Assembly: GCA_035362335.1 (NCBI GenBank)
Contig: DAOSDL010000017.1
Location: 1-64,000 of the forward strand
DNA from: JAOSJT01 sp035362335
GTDB lineage: Bacteria; Bacteroidota; Ignavibacteria; SZUA-365
Length of the DNA stretch: 64,000 nt
Reading direction: 5' to 3'
Position 1 is the stretch's first letter, and every line of letters begins with the position of its first letter. Made by a program: the position numbers and the translations under genes. This document shows positions 36,010 through 44,911 of the stretch, piece by piece. Below the pieces are notes generated by a model, which had not been told where the DNA came from, made no database searches, and saw only the letters and a list, made by a program, of their open reading frames with translations.

Positions 36010-36190
36010 AATACATTTGAAGAGAGCGAAGAGAATGAGAGAGCGGAGAGGGGTGTTTGAGGCGCTGTTTACTGAGATAGCGGGATACAGTTCAGAGAGC
36101 ACTATATGCATTAAGCGTAATATTCAGCCTGATGCGCTCGAAATATTCCTCTCCGTTCTCTCCGCTCTCTCTGCTCTCTATATATGTATC
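36010..36190. repeat. Family D element, solo copy with terminal inverted repeats (181 bp)
   Basis: Left tip AATACATTTGAAGAGAGCGA, then AGAGAATGAGAGAGCGGAGA; right tip CTCTCCGCTCTCTCTGCTCT, then CTATATATGTAT. The tips are inverted copies of each other. The interior holds GAGAGCACTATATGCA, shared with the copy at 47961-48270. The right tip stops 6 bp before the stop codon of the DUF354 remnant. Confidence 0.9.
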
Positions 36191-36195
36191 ACGAA

Positions 36196-36478
36196 CTACA
36201 CAAAATTAGATATTTCCTTCACCATCCACCCCGTCACATCGATTTTTTCGTTCAGCATGCGCTCACGGAGCGTGGTCCAACGCGTGCGGCGTTCGGGATC
36301 GGCGAGGATGGAGCGGAGCAATGCAAGAACGCGCGGTGCATCATGCACGGGAACTCCGTAACCGAGTTTGTACGTGTTATCGAGTTCTTCAAGATAGCTG
36401 ATGCGCCCCACGAAACCGTTATGTCTGATGAATGGCACGCCCAACACACCTGCCTCGGCGGGTCATACAGTCTCTGAG
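36196..36478 (-). pseudogene. Remnant of a DUF354-type gene, C-terminal part only
   Basis: The last ~80 codons (LGVPFIRHNGFVGRISYLEE ... MLNEKIDVTGWMVKEISNFV) align with the C-terminus of the intact gene at 40121-41173 (LGVPSFRINDFVRRIGYLDE ... MLVEMVDVNAVMVNAIEQVV). The frame continues upstream as EAG-VLGVP but meets an in-frame TGA at about 36468, where the intact protein has QTMACEAAV. The N-terminal three quarters are gone. It marks a second, lost copy of this locus or an earlier junction of two clusters. Confidence 0.85.
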
Positions 36479-36515
36479 TAATAGGCAATGCTTGAACTTC
36501 AAGACCTCAAGAGCA

Positions 36516-37235
36516 TCAAATAGTACCCGAATCAACAAATATATTTTGACCTGTGATTGATCGTGATCTATCAGAGAGCAGAAAATGTACGGTGGCGGCA
36601 ATGGATTCCTTCCGAGTTGGCTCTCTCAACGCGGTGCGTGCATAAATCCGACTTCTCATCGCTTCTTCCATGTTTTGATTCATGTCCGTTTCAGTGAATC
36701 CAGGCACAATACAATTCGACCTGATTCCTCTAGAGCCCCATTCTCTCGCTGTTGTTCTTGAGAAAGACTCCATGGCACCCTTCGTAGCTGCATACATCGC
36801 AAGGCCTTTATACCCTGTATGTGCGCAAATAGAAGATACATGAATCAATGATCCTGCTTTATCATAATTGAGCATATTCCTAATTGCATATTTAGTCAAC
36901 AGCATCGGTATCATAGTGTTAATAGCGAACATCGAAGTGAGCGCGGAGTAATCTATATTTGTGACAATATCGTCGTAAGCTACTGCCGCATTGTTAATCA
37001 ATCCATAATAACTTGCACCTTTTATGAATTCAGGCTGAATAATATACTCCGTAACCGCCGCAACATCTGATAGATCACATTGGATATGCCTGTAAGATGA
37101 TGCATACGCCTCCTTAACTTCCTCGAGAGGGCCTCCGCGAGAGACGCCAACAACTTGATAACCCTGTCGCAAAAGCTCAAGGGTTATTTCTGCACCAATT
37201 CCACGCGACGCGCCAGTGATCATCACCAGATTCAT
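36516..37235 (-). CDS. SDR-family oxidoreductase (FabG-like)
   Basis: 239 residues. VMITGASRGIGAEITLELL nucleotide loop at ~4-22, LINNAAVAYDD (NNAG-type), SLIHVSSICAHTGYKGLAMYAATKGAME with catalytic Ser, Tyr and Lys, and PGFTETDMN. Probably reduces a 3-ketoacyl or related keto group on an acyl-ACP, given the ACP and AMP-ligase genes directly upstream (4-bp ATGA overlap with the ligase). Last gene of the 36.5-41.2 kb operon. Confidence 0.85.
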   Translation of the reverse strand: MNLVMITGASRGIGAEITLELLRQGYQVVGVSRGGPLEEVKEAYASSYRHIQCDLSDVAAVTEYIIQPEFIKGASYYGLINNAAVAYDDIVTNIDYSALTSMFAINTMIPMLLTKYAIRNMLNYDKAGSLIHVSSICAHTGYKGLAMYAATKGAMESFSRTTAREWGSRGIRSNCIVPGFTETDMNQNMEEAMRSRIYARTALREPTRKESIAATVHFLLSDRSRSITGQNIFVDSGTI

Positions 37236-38440
37236 ATTCGCTTCCTTTTGCCTGTTCTTGTTATCGGCATCGTTGATACTATGTTAAAGACTCGGGGTAC
37301 TTTATATGGTGCTACAGCTGAAGACAATCGCTCATGCAGTATAACCTCTGTGATCGAAGGATCTTCCACTATCACATCAGCCTCCAACATATTCCCAAGT
37401 ACCGAACTTTTTATCCCGCGAACAACGGCATCTGTCACCCCCGGAATCAGCCTTATCACGTCTTCCACTTCAACGACTGACACATTGTAGCCACCAACAA
37501 CTACCACATCACCAGAACGACCGATAAGGCGTATTTTCACTGGGTCGTTCTGCACCACTTCAACGATATCTCCCGTGCTTCTCCATTCACCTTCAGCATC
37601 ATTCCACACGCACAATTCATGCTCGCTAACTTTTACTCTCTCAGATAAGTTAGCAGGAAGTGTGAACACATCAGTGTTAGATGTTAGGAGGGTCCCCGAT
37701 TCTGTTGTTGCGTATATATTACGCAACGTTGCATTCGGAAACAGCATTCCTAATCGTCGAAGCAGAGTTCTATCAAGTCTCTCACCTCCGGATGTGACTC
37801 TCTTGACCTTTGAATGGCATGCTGTAGCCGGGAACCGCGTACGGTAAAACGTTGGTGTTGCAGAGATACAATGAATTTCCCGAGCTTCAATTACTTGTCC
37901 TAGAGTGTTCACATCCAGATTGAAACAAGGTATCAAAGTGCCGTTTGTCGCAACCGCCTGAAGCATGACCTGAACCCCGGCTATGTGCGAGGGATGAAAT
38001 GCGAGCGCCCAGTTGAGAAAGTGATATTTCTCATCGAAACGCACGCTGCGCATTAGTTTACCAACTGGCTGAGTTATGCGCTTAGGTATTCCAGTCGTAC
38101 CTGATGTGAGAAACGTAATCGAGCCGCCAGTTTCCTCATGATACTTAGCAATGAGAGTGTCTGCATTAACCGTGATTCCAACGAGAACAGATCTCTCATT
38201 CATTTCTTGTGATGTGATCCCTAATCCCAATATTTCTTCTTCACTCCACTCGGGATCGCAGAGTATCACATTTTCGCCGTAGACGGCCGCTGCGATAATC
38301 GCCACAAGTATATCGAAGGTATCATAAGAACGGACAACACGTGGAATAATCAGCTCTTCGCTCAGGATCTGGAAGAGCTCTCTATAGGTGACACGACGAC
38401 CTGTTTGATCATCAATATGTACATATCTTGATATACTCAT
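37232..38440 (-). CDS. AMP-binding acyl/aryl-adenylate ligase
   Basis: 402 residues, shorter than most acyl-CoA synthetases. The P-loop-like A3 motif LTSGTTGIPK lies at 111-120, then HPSHIAGVQVMLQAV, the YATTESGT (A5) region, WRSTGDIVEV (A7) and LIGRSGDVVVVGGYNVSVVEVEDVI (A8), with a C-terminal PITRTGKRKRI. It should activate a carboxylic acid with ATP and load it on the ACP encoded just upstream, with which it overlaps by 4 bp. The acid is unknown. Confidence 0.85.
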   Translation of the reverse strand: MSISRYVHIDDQTGRRVTYRELFQILSEELIIPRVVRSYDTFDILVAIIAAAVYGENVILCDPEWSEEEILGLGITSQEMNERSVLVGITVNADTLIAKYHEETGGSITFLTSGTTGIPKRITQPVGKLMRSVRFDEKYHFLNWALAFHPSHIAGVQVMLQAVATNGTLIPCFNLDVNTLGQVIEAREIHCISATPTFYRTRFPATACHSKVKRVTSGGERLDRTLLRRLGMLFPNATLRNIYATTESGTLLTSNTDVFTLPANLSERVKVSEHELCVWNDAEGEWRSTGDIVEVVQNDPVKIRLIGRSGDVVVVGGYNVSVVEVEDVIRLIPGVTDAVVRGIKSSVLGNMLEADVIVEDPSITEVILHERLSSAVAPYKVPRVFNIVSTMPITRTGKRKRI

Positions 38441-38655
38441 ATACCAAGATGCTGTCTAACTTCACCAATTGTCTCGAGAACGCCCAATGCAAATACGTCT
38501 ACACCATATTGACGTTCAACCTTTACTACGAATTCTGCAAGATCAAGAGAATCGAACCCAATATCACCGCGCAGTTTCATTTCATCTGTTAGCGCATTAA
38601 GATGCACGAGACCACGCTTTGAGCGTATGGTATTGACAAGTTCAAGCAGAGTCAC
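38437..38655 (-). CDS. Acyl carrier protein
   Basis: 72 residues from the GTG at 38655, chosen because AGAGG stands 8 bp upstream and it gives the usual ACP length; an ATG at 38715 would overlap the upstream gene by 74 bp. The 4'-phosphopantetheine site GFDSLDLAEF has Ser36. The C-terminal helix GVLETIGEVRQHLG is typical. It overlaps the deacetylase gene by 14 bp and the ligase by 4 bp. It probably carries the acyl group later moved to the glycan. Confidence 0.85.
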   Translation of the reverse strand: MTLLELVNTIRSKRGLVHLNALTDEMKLRGDIGFDSLDLAEFVVKVERQYGVDVFALGVLETIGEVRQHLGI

Positions 38656-39568
38656 GATGATTGCCTCTATAATGTTGATAATACTCCCGTGCTGTGGTAA
38701 ATCCGCATCCAGCACGAATAATTGCCTTTATGTGTTGCTCATGAAGTCGAAGTCCCGCTGGACCCAGGTTTCTAAGTTTCAACCATCTGCGCAACCTGCC
38801 CGAGATAAGCGATTTGTTTGCTCCATATAATTCATCTTTTGCCTCTCCACTCTCATCCACTATTTCATTTGGGTGGAACAGGAATGTAAGCACGGTCCCG
38901 TAATATCTGGACTCTGTAAGAAGCATAGAACGTAATAGCCTGCTCAGCAAAGGAAACATCCTCATTGTTGTGCCAATATACGGCATAATTAAAGCTGACA
39001 CAGGAATTTCCAACAAATCCAGATTGCCAGGCTTTGATAAGTTATTATCGCTTACAAAGTACGGCCTTCTTTCAGCTCGCAACCACTTCATTTTCTCCTC
39101 ATTTCCTGTGGAGAAGAAAAAGTCGAATCTTTGAGGTGATACGGAGCTGTCAATGTGAAACCCAGCTTCGACAAGCGCTCTAGGCGTATGTCTATTTGTT
39201 CTCAAGGCTGGAGCGCGGAAAGAAATCACTTCTTGACCAGACAGATCCTCGAGCAACGATTTGGACCTCTTCAACTCATTGACCTGCCAATCGAAGGGAT
39301 GAAGATCGAAGCTGTCTTCAAGACGATGTGACCAGCCGTGGCTACCAATTTCATGACCCTGATCAGCAGCGATACGAACAACATCTGGATAGATGGAAGC
39401 GATGTCACCGGTGATGAAAAACGTAGTTTTTATACCATACCTTTTATACATCTCCAATAACGAAGGCATTGCTGCTTCCAACACCCTTTTTCCAGTGGCA
39501 TTTCGCATCCCGCCGTGATAGATGGATGTCAACTCCACATCATTCGTCAGAATACACGTTGAAAGCAT
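38642..39568 (-). CDS. Polysaccharide deacetylase (NodB-like, CE4)
   Basis: 308 residues from the ATG at 39568, which has GAAGGAG 4 bp before it and sits 1 bp after the preceding stop. TNDVELTSI (metal/catalytic Asp region), YGIKTTFFITGDIA, HEIGSHGWSHR (metal-binding His pair) and SFRAPALRTNRHT (motif 3) follow the family order. It removes an N- or O-acetyl group from a sugar residue, here perhaps to free an amine or hydroxyl for the ACP-borne acyl group. Confidence 0.88.
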   Translation of the reverse strand: MLSTCILTNDVELTSIYHGGMRNATGKRVLEAAMPSLLEMYKRYGIKTTFFITGDIASIYPDVVRIAADQGHEIGSHGWSHRLEDSFDLHPFDWQVNELKRSKSLLEDLSGQEVISFRAPALRTNRHTPRALVEAGFHIDSSVSPQRFDFFFSTGNEEKMKWLRAERRPYFVSDNNLSKPGNLDLLEIPVSALIMPYIGTTMRMFPLLSRLLRSMLLTESRYYGTVLTFLFHPNEIVDESGEAKDELYGANKSLISGRLRRWLKLRNLGPAGLRLHEQHIKAIIRAGCGFTTAREYYQHYRGNHRDSA

Positions 39569-39569
39569 C

Positions 39570-40130
39570 TTACTCCTTCTCATATGTTCTAACGACAATG
39601 GCTGGATTACCTTGAATAATTGCATGAGAAGGATATTTACCTGCGGCGACTGAACCTGCCGTAAGTATTGACCCTTCTCCAATCGTTGTATCCGGCAATA
39701 CGATGCTGTTAATTGCAAGCCATGCATGTTTTTTTACAACAATTGCCGCCACATAAGAGAGCAGCACTCCCTCGAAATACTCTGGCGATCTACTATGTGC
39801 CAGGAGATGATTACCACCTGCGATCATCGCATAGTCTTCAATCGTTATGTATTCAGGATATGCCGCATCGAATATACAATACAGACCAATGAATACTCCC
39901 CTCCCGATGTTTGTACCGCGCTTTCTGAAACACCATACTCTCACAGAATTAATCGGAAAGAAATAGGCTGATATCTGTAGAATGTAGTTTCGTACCTTCC
40001 GCAGAACAAAGCACATCGGATTAGTGCCACGCAACTCACTGGCTTCTCGAATGGATTTTCCAACATTCTTCACTCCATAATGCGGTAACCGCTTAGAACT
40101 GGGGTATTTGCTGTTTGTGCCTATTTCCAT
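39570..40130 (-). CDS. Left-handed beta-helix acyltransferase
   Basis: 186 residues. Hexapeptide repeats from ~75 (GTNIGRGVFIGLYCIFDAAY, ITIEDYAMIAGGNHLLAHSR, TTIGEGSILTAGSVAAG, HAIIQGNPAIVVR) fold as a left-handed beta-helix; the His of LLAHSR is in the usual catalytic place. Likely an O-acetyl- or acyltransferase acting on a sugar. It overlaps the DUF354 gene by 10 bp. Confidence 0.85.
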   Translation of the reverse strand: MEIGTNSKYPSSKRLPHYGVKNVGKSIREASELRGTNPMCFVLRKVRNYILQISAYFFPINSVRVWCFRKRGTNIGRGVFIGLYCIFDAAYPEYITIEDYAMIAGGNHLLAHSRSPEYFEGVLLSYVAAIVVKKHAWLAINSIVLPDTTIGEGSILTAGSVAAGKYPSHAIIQGNPAIVVRTYEKE

Positions 40131-41173
40131 TGCCTCACCACCTGTTCAATTGCATTAACCATCACTGCGTTCACGTCTACCATTTCAACGAGCATCCTTC
40201 GTCTGCGTTCTTGCCATATGCTTTCTCGTTGGGGCATGTTTAATGTATCACGCACTGCCTGTATCATTCTTCTTGCGTCCGCAGGTTTAAATCCGTATGT
40301 CAGCTGATATACATCCTCCAACTCATCAAGATAGCCAATTCTCCGCACAAAATCATTAATACGAAATGACGGCACTCCGAGCACAGCAGCTTCGCAAGCC
40401 ATAGTCTGACTATCGCCAATATACATCGAAGCATACGCCATTACATCATGAAGCCTGCATGCAGGAAGCTTGATTTGATATGATTTGAGACTATCTGGCA
40501 ATTCGATTTCCGCGCTGATCCAAACCCTCACGTTACTTTGCAACACTGCAATCAATTCAAGACACGATTTCTCGGTCAGTCCACGAACCGACACATCATG
40601 GTAAGCCCCAAGAGCAGATAATCTTATCAAGGCGTAAGGATCATTGCCTGCGTACTCACTTGCCAGAGATCGATCAGGCCGAAATACATTTGGGTGAAGA
40701 TAGGCGAGTTCATGATATCCTTTATAAAATGTCGTCTTGCGATTCCACCGACCCATTCTGCACGACTGCGGTGCTACTATGGCTGTAGCTAGCGGATATG
40801 CCAACCAACTGAATTCGGGGACTACATCGTAGTCGTCTTCATTAAAAACCACCGAGGGAATTCGAAGTAAACGGCCAACGTGGGTAATTTCAACCGACGT
40901 ACCAATCAGAACATCTGGTTTGACAGCCCTTACGATTGCGAATATATTTCTATCTTTTTCGAGCATGCTTACAAGTATTCCAATTTTACCCCTTCCACGC
41001 TGTTTAGGATATACATTGGTGTATTCATAGCCAGATGACAGGAGAAGCTCTTCCAACACATCCTTGTGTTTACATGCTATAACTATCTCCACTCCTTGTG
41101 ATGTCAATTTCGACAGCACATTCTTGAACAAGTAATAATGAGCCGGATGACCTAAGTACACGAATACTTTCAT
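40121..41173 (-). CDS. DUF354-type protein (GT-B fold, UDP-GlcNAc 2-epimerase-like)
   Basis: 350 residues. N-terminal VFVYLGHPAHYYLFKNVLSKL, PDVLIGTSVEITHVGRLLRIPSVVF, and C-terminal DVMAYASMYIGDSQTMACEAAVLGVPSFR follow the DUF354 pattern found in polysaccharide loci. Either a glycosyltransferase or an epimerase-like enzyme; the family is not biochemically settled. First gene of the operon that continues with the acyltransferase. A C-terminal remnant of a relative lies at 36.2 kb. Confidence 0.8.
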   Translation of the reverse strand: MKVFVYLGHPAHYYLFKNVLSKLTSQGVEIVIACKHKDVLEELLLSSGYEYTNVYPKQRGRGKIGILVSMLEKDRNIFAIVRAVKPDVLIGTSVEITHVGRLLRIPSVVFNEDDYDVVPEFSWLAYPLATAIVAPQSCRMGRWNRKTTFYKGYHELAYLHPNVFRPDRSLASEYAGNDPYALIRLSALGAYHDVSVRGLTEKSCLELIAVLQSNVRVWISAEIELPDSLKSYQIKLPACRLHDVMAYASMYIGDSQTMACEAAVLGVPSFRINDFVRRIGYLDELEDVYQLTYGFKPADARRMIQAVRDTLNMPQRESIWQERRRRMLVEMVDVNAVMVNAIEQVVRQWK

Positions 41174-41259
41174 TTTGCAGCTATGACCGTAATTCTGATT
41201 GTGGTAGCTGATTACTGCGATATACCGACATCGCTTAAGGCATGCCTAATGTTGTGATT

Positions 41260-42480
41260 CTACTCCGAGTGTTTCCTGTCTGACACTGCAAGCGCCACCG
41301 CCATCCATGCCTGACTCCAACGCATGTAGGGTATGCGGATGCTATGGCGTTGATAGTGTTGATGATGGAAAAAGCCGCGGGAGTCGTACATGTTGCGCTG
41401 CGTCCATTCGGCGATGACTGGCGCGAATGAACGGTACGCATCGAACATGGCGAAGGTGATGATACCCTGCGCCTGATTGTGTATCTCCACAGGCCATTGC
41501 TTCGGCACACGCCACAGCGAACGGCCATCGTCCAGAAATTGTGTATGACGATAGTAATCCAAACCCTTGCGCACCGCCTGCTCCCACGCGGGGGGACGCT
41601 CTCCTGTTACCCGCATGATCTCCTCGATGGACTCGATCACATAGCCCTGATGAAAATCGATCTGCGCGCGCTCCTTCCCTGTCTCTATATCCATGCTGTA
41701 ATTCCAGCATCCGTCATCCTTCTGTCGCGCAACGACAAAATCCACCGCCCTCCGTACCAACATCCGCACTCTATCCCTCCCCTCCGTGCCCTCTGTGTTT
41801 CCACATTTCGCCAGAATCTCCGCGCCCAACAACGACGCATTATAGCACGCATCCTTCATCACGGGAGTATAGGAAAAACAGATGCCGCATTCATCCTCGT
41901 GACGCTCGACATGCTGCAATACGAAATCCGCTGCGCCGCGCAACAGTGGCAGCACCTCGGGATCGGTGGTGGCGCGCCAGTACTCGAACAGTCCCTTTAC
42001 CACAAAGCCCGTGGCCACCACGGAGGGCATGTACGCCGGGAGATATTTGACCGGCGAGGCCCAGGGAAAATTGTACCCCCAGCAGTATTCACTGTAACCG
42101 CTGGAGGGATGCTCCCTCAACCAGGTGAACAGCGCCCGCATTCTCTCGAGATATTCCGGTCGCGGATCACGCTGATACAGCAGACTGTATGCGCGAAGAA
42201 ACAACCCGATCGCCTTCGGATTGCGTTCTTTTCTTATCCCGAGCAGTGGACGAATATTGATTGGATTCCGCTTCTGGAACTGAATCGCCAGCACCGGACC
42301 CCATTTCCCAAACCAATGAAATGGTATCCACGAGTTCAGAGTATCGTAGGGATCATAGCCAGCGAAGTCCTCCGCTTCGGCGTAATGCAGTAAAGTCTGT
42401 AGTATATCGCTATGCAATGTTGAAAATACTTTGATGACACTACATTTTATAAACCACAGTCTCTCATGTTCCTTCGTCAC
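41260..42480 (-). CDS. Alpha/alpha-toroid protein, possibly glycan-processing
   Basis: 406 residues. Repeated helical hairpins with aromatic/acidic loops (LNSWIPFHWFGKWGP, GYSEYCWGYNFPWASPVKYL, DDGCWNYSMDIETG, IDFHQGYVIESIEEI) suggest a six-hairpin or terpenoid-cyclase-like toroid, as in glucuronyl epimerases and some lyases; it follows the locus containing ugd and asnB, so a uronate-containing substrate is possible. Two repeat intrusions: the GTG start and first ten codons (MTKEHERLWF) lie in the tip of a family B element, and residues ~227-233 (NTEGTEG) come from a family E repeat. The true start may be further in. Confidence 0.7.
   Translation of the reverse strand: MTKEHERLWFIKCSVIKVFSTLHSDILQTLLHYAEAEDFAGYDPYDTLNSWIPFHWFGKWGPVLAIQFQKRNPINIRPLLGIRKERNPKAIGLFLRAYSLLYQRDPRPEYLERMRALFTWLREHPSSGYSEYCWGYNFPWASPVKYLPAYMPSVVATGFVVKGLFEYWRATTDPEVLPLLRGAADFVLQHVERHEDECGICFSYTPVMKDACYNASLLGAEILAKCGNTEGTEGRDRVRMLVRRAVDFVVARQKDDGCWNYSMDIETGKERAQIDFHQGYVIESIEEIMRVTGERPPAWEQAVRKGLDYYRHTQFLDDGRSLWRVPKQWPVEIHNQAQGIITFAMFDAYRSFAPVIAEWTQRNMYDSRGFFHHQHYQRHSIRIPYMRWSQAWMAVALAVSDRKHSE
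41767..41802. repeat. Family E repeat inside a coding sequence
   Basis: Plus strand reads CTCTATCCCTCCCCTCCGTG, then CCCTCTGTGTTTCC, translated on the minus strand as NTEGTEGRDRV. It lies in frame in a loop between two helices of the alpha-toroid protein. Confidence 0.7.
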
Positions 42481-42940
42481 ACCCGGGAGAATGAAAATGC
42501 TGCGGTGATTGGATTATTCGGATGCGACACGGTTTTAAAACCACGGATTTCACAGATTTCACCCTGATTATCACAGATTATTCGTGGAAGTCTGCAAGGA
42601 TCCGAGCAATTTGACGCCGCAGTAGAAATCCAACGACCGCTGTCGAAAGTGACGCGAAACACGCGTCGATTGACTGCGAGGGCAGCGGGGGTACAGGTTG
42701 GCTCAAGGCGATTACCGTCAAACTTTACTCTTTACTCTTCACTCTTTACTCAACTCATCACCGCGCAAATGAGCATAATGCCGGCAACGAGACAATTTTC
42801 AGAGCAGATTACCCGGATATATTCGGATTTTCACAGATACCCACGATTAATCTGTGATATCTGTGGTTTTTCCCCTCTGTCACATCCACTCCCACAATCA
42901 TCATAGCACCCGCACCATTCGGCCATTTTTACATACGACA
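42458..42940. repeat. Family B elements in inverted arrangement
   Basis: 42458-42795 is an almost full element on the minus strand: the tail with TCACACCCGGGAGAATGA, the CACAGATT-type units at 42548-42595, a diverged leader, the TTACTCTTTACTCTTCACTC block (42724-42755), and the outer part ending near 42800. 42825-42935 is a plus-strand copy (TTAATCTGTGATATCTGTGG, then TTTTTCCCCTCTGTCACATC ... GCACCCGCACCAT). They lie just 3' of the ImmA/IrrE-like module. Confidence 0.88.
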
Positions 42941-42969
42941 TGCTCTCTCTCTGCATCCGAATCGCTTGA

Positions 42970-44295
42970 CTATAAACCAGTCATGCACTGATTCTCTCGA
43001 TCCAGTTCACCCTTGTTGATCAACGTCATCTGCACGAGGAGTGGGGATACTCCGTAATACTCGGAAACCTCCGATATATCGTCATCATTGGGCTGTGAAC
43101 CCTGAAAGCGCTCCATTAGACCATCGAACGGGCAGAGAAATTCCTGTGCAAAGGCCCGCTGGAATTGTTGCCTTGCGGTTCTGACCGTTGTCGCCGGGAT
43201 CAAGCGCCCGATATTCAAATGCGAGAGGTGGTCTCCCAGCAATCTGCAGCATGCGAAACGTCTGCTACTTGGCCACGAACTCGTGAAATACATATTGAAA
43301 TATTCGCCTTCACCTCTGCGAAGCGCCATCGGTAGGGACACGGCGGCCTTTGTCCTGTCGGAAAAAACACGGGTATTCATGGAAAGTATTTCAGCAAGCG
43401 ATTGATCCGAAATCGGCTGTGTGCCCAAGCCCCATTCCGAACGAGCGGTTTTGGCCAGTTCAGCAGCCTGCCGCCAAGGCCTTGCCAAAGGATCGAAGTT
43501 CACTTTGTTGCTCAATACCGGCATCGTAGCAGGGAATCCACCAACATGTGTACCGGTGGTATCCTCCGACAGGACAAGAATCTGATTCAGTATGTCCTGC
43601 GTCTGGTGACGACCGTATGCCGCAACTTCTTCGAGAGAGCCGACACCCAAAGCATTCACATGAGAGAGCAGCATGTCAATCATTTCCGGAGGCGCCATGT
43701 CCGGATCGTAACCACACATAGCTTCAAGCTTGCGCCACTGCGTCATTTCAGCATCGGCACGTTCCTCTCGCACCTCGGACCACAATTCATAGAGATTCAT
43801 TCCCTCCATTCCAAAATCGTGCATCCTCGAGAGTACACCGTCGACGAACGAATCCACTTTCAGCTCGTATTCGATGACCGGGATGCGCTCCCGGAGGCCT
43901 CGCAGGTATCGAACGGACTCGCATCCCGACACTGCACCAGGGGCTGAGGCCTCCACCTCCAACGACGCGCCATCGCTGGTAAACAGCACGTCCGGCCAGA
44001 CGTAGCCACCGCCCGCCGCCGCCATGCAGTGCGCAATACGCCAATCCACGTCGTTGTTCGATCCCTCGAACGCCGGTTCGTGGCGTAAACGCCACCAATT
44101 GGCCGCAAACCACTGTGCAAGCTGGTAACCGCTGCCTCGCATGTGCTTTCGCACCGTCCTCGCGGTGAGATCCTCTAGTTGCGTCAGCCATTCGTCGCCG
44201 ACCGATACACCGATCTCCGCGTAGAAAGCACGGTCCTCCTCACTCCCGTCTTCACGCCCGAGCCATGAGCATTCGATGTGAAATTCAGTGTTCAA
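42970..44295 (-). CDS. ImmA/IrrE-like protein lacking the zinc site
   Basis: 441 residues. The C-terminal part has the order seen in ImmA/IrrE (DUF955) proteins: RRFACCRLLGDHLSHL in place of the HExxH helix, then RQQFQRAFAQEFLCPFDGL (the FAxELLxP motif) and DISEVSEYYGVSPLLVQMTL. The HExxH metal site appears replaced, so metalloprotease activity is doubtful. The N-terminal ~200 residues are an extra domain rich in Trp/Glu that I do not recognise. It overlaps the partner gene by 11 bp. Likely a toxin-antitoxin or defence-type pair; inference. Confidence 0.6.
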   Translation of the reverse strand: MNTEFHIECSWLGREDGSEEDRAFYAEIGVSVGDEWLTQLEDLTARTVRKHMRGSGYQLAQWFAANWWRLRHEPAFEGSNNDVDWRIAHCMAAAGGGYVWPDVLFTSDGASLEVEASAPGAVSGCESVRYLRGLRERIPVIEYELKVDSFVDGVLSRMHDFGMEGMNLYELWSEVREERADAEMTQWRKLEAMCGYDPDMAPPEMIDMLLSHVNALGVGSLEEVAAYGRHQTQDILNQILVLSEDTTGTHVGGFPATMPVLSNKVNFDPLARPWRQAAELAKTARSEWGLGTQPISDQSLAEILSMNTRVFSDRTKAAVSLPMALRRGEGEYFNMYFTSSWPSSRRFACCRLLGDHLSHLNIGRLIPATTVRTARQQFQRAFAQEFLCPFDGLMERFQGSQPNDDDISEVSEYYGVSPLLVQMTLINKGELDRENQCMTGL

Positions 44296-44716
44296 CTACG
44301 TTCTCCCAATGATGCAAAACGATTCCTCGAAATGGATCTTTTTCCTGAAGCGGATATCCGTGATAGGTACCCGTTCCCGCATTTTCCAACTGCGCCTCCA
44401 TTGCAACGCCGTCAGAGGTGACGGCCCAAATATTCTGGGGATATCCCTGCCGCATCTGCTCACTCACAAGGCCACGACGCACTCCCTCTCTCAAGAGGCG
44501 CAGCGCTGTCGCTCTGTCAAAAATACCCACACCATCACAGAGAGTCTTATCCGGTCTTGGACTCGCGGGAGGTGTCAATCCGAAATCGCCCGGATTCTTT
44601 TTGTGTTCAGGATTACCGCCGTATTCGACAGACTGACTCCAGCGCGACAAATCCGCTTCGACAGGTCTCGTGGAGATCGCCCGCTTGGGATTATAGCTTT
44701 TTCTTTTCGAGATCAT
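44285..44716 (-). CDS. Small partner of the ImmA/IrrE-like gene
   Basis: 143 residues from the ATG at 44716; the frame is open to 44788 and the start is uncertain. Sequence features: SVEYGGNPEHKKNPGDFGLT, PPASPRPDKTLCDGVGIFDR, a helical LLREGVRRGLVSEQMRQG, and a compact NIWAVTSDGVAMEAQLENAG-TGTYHGYPL end. It resembles uncharacterised proteins that I recall occurring next to DUF955 genes, but I cannot name the family. Overlap and order suggest co-expression as a two-gene module. Confidence 0.6.
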   Translation of the reverse strand: MISKRKSYNPKRAISTRPVEADLSRWSQSVEYGGNPEHKKNPGDFGLTPPASPRPDKTLCDGVGIFDRATALRLLREGVRRGLVSEQMRQGYPQNIWAVTSDGVAMEAQLENAGTGTYHGYPLQEKDPFRGIVLHHWENVVEH

Positions 44717-44811
44717 CGGTTTGAATCGTACATTGGAACCTGTTGTGAACCATTTCCATCGGACGGATGCCCGTGTGCAACATAGCACTGGATGAACATC
44801 ATTGCAATTAC

Positions 44812-44911
44812 TCAGTGCCGCATTCCAGCGTTGACAGGTGACACCTTTTCGATGTACTGTGCCGCGTTAATCCGGCGTTGGATATTGAAGGTCACCCATG
44901 TACTCCCGACA
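44812..44911 (-). pseudogene. Captured 3' end of an oxidoreductase gene
   Basis: Minus strand reads QIVGSTWVTFNIQRR, matching EIVRSTWATFGVMDK at the C-terminus of the intact bi-domain oxidoreductase (ends at 45472). It lies directly outside the tandem family B units, so gene end and repeat were duplicated or exchanged together. Confidence 0.75.
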
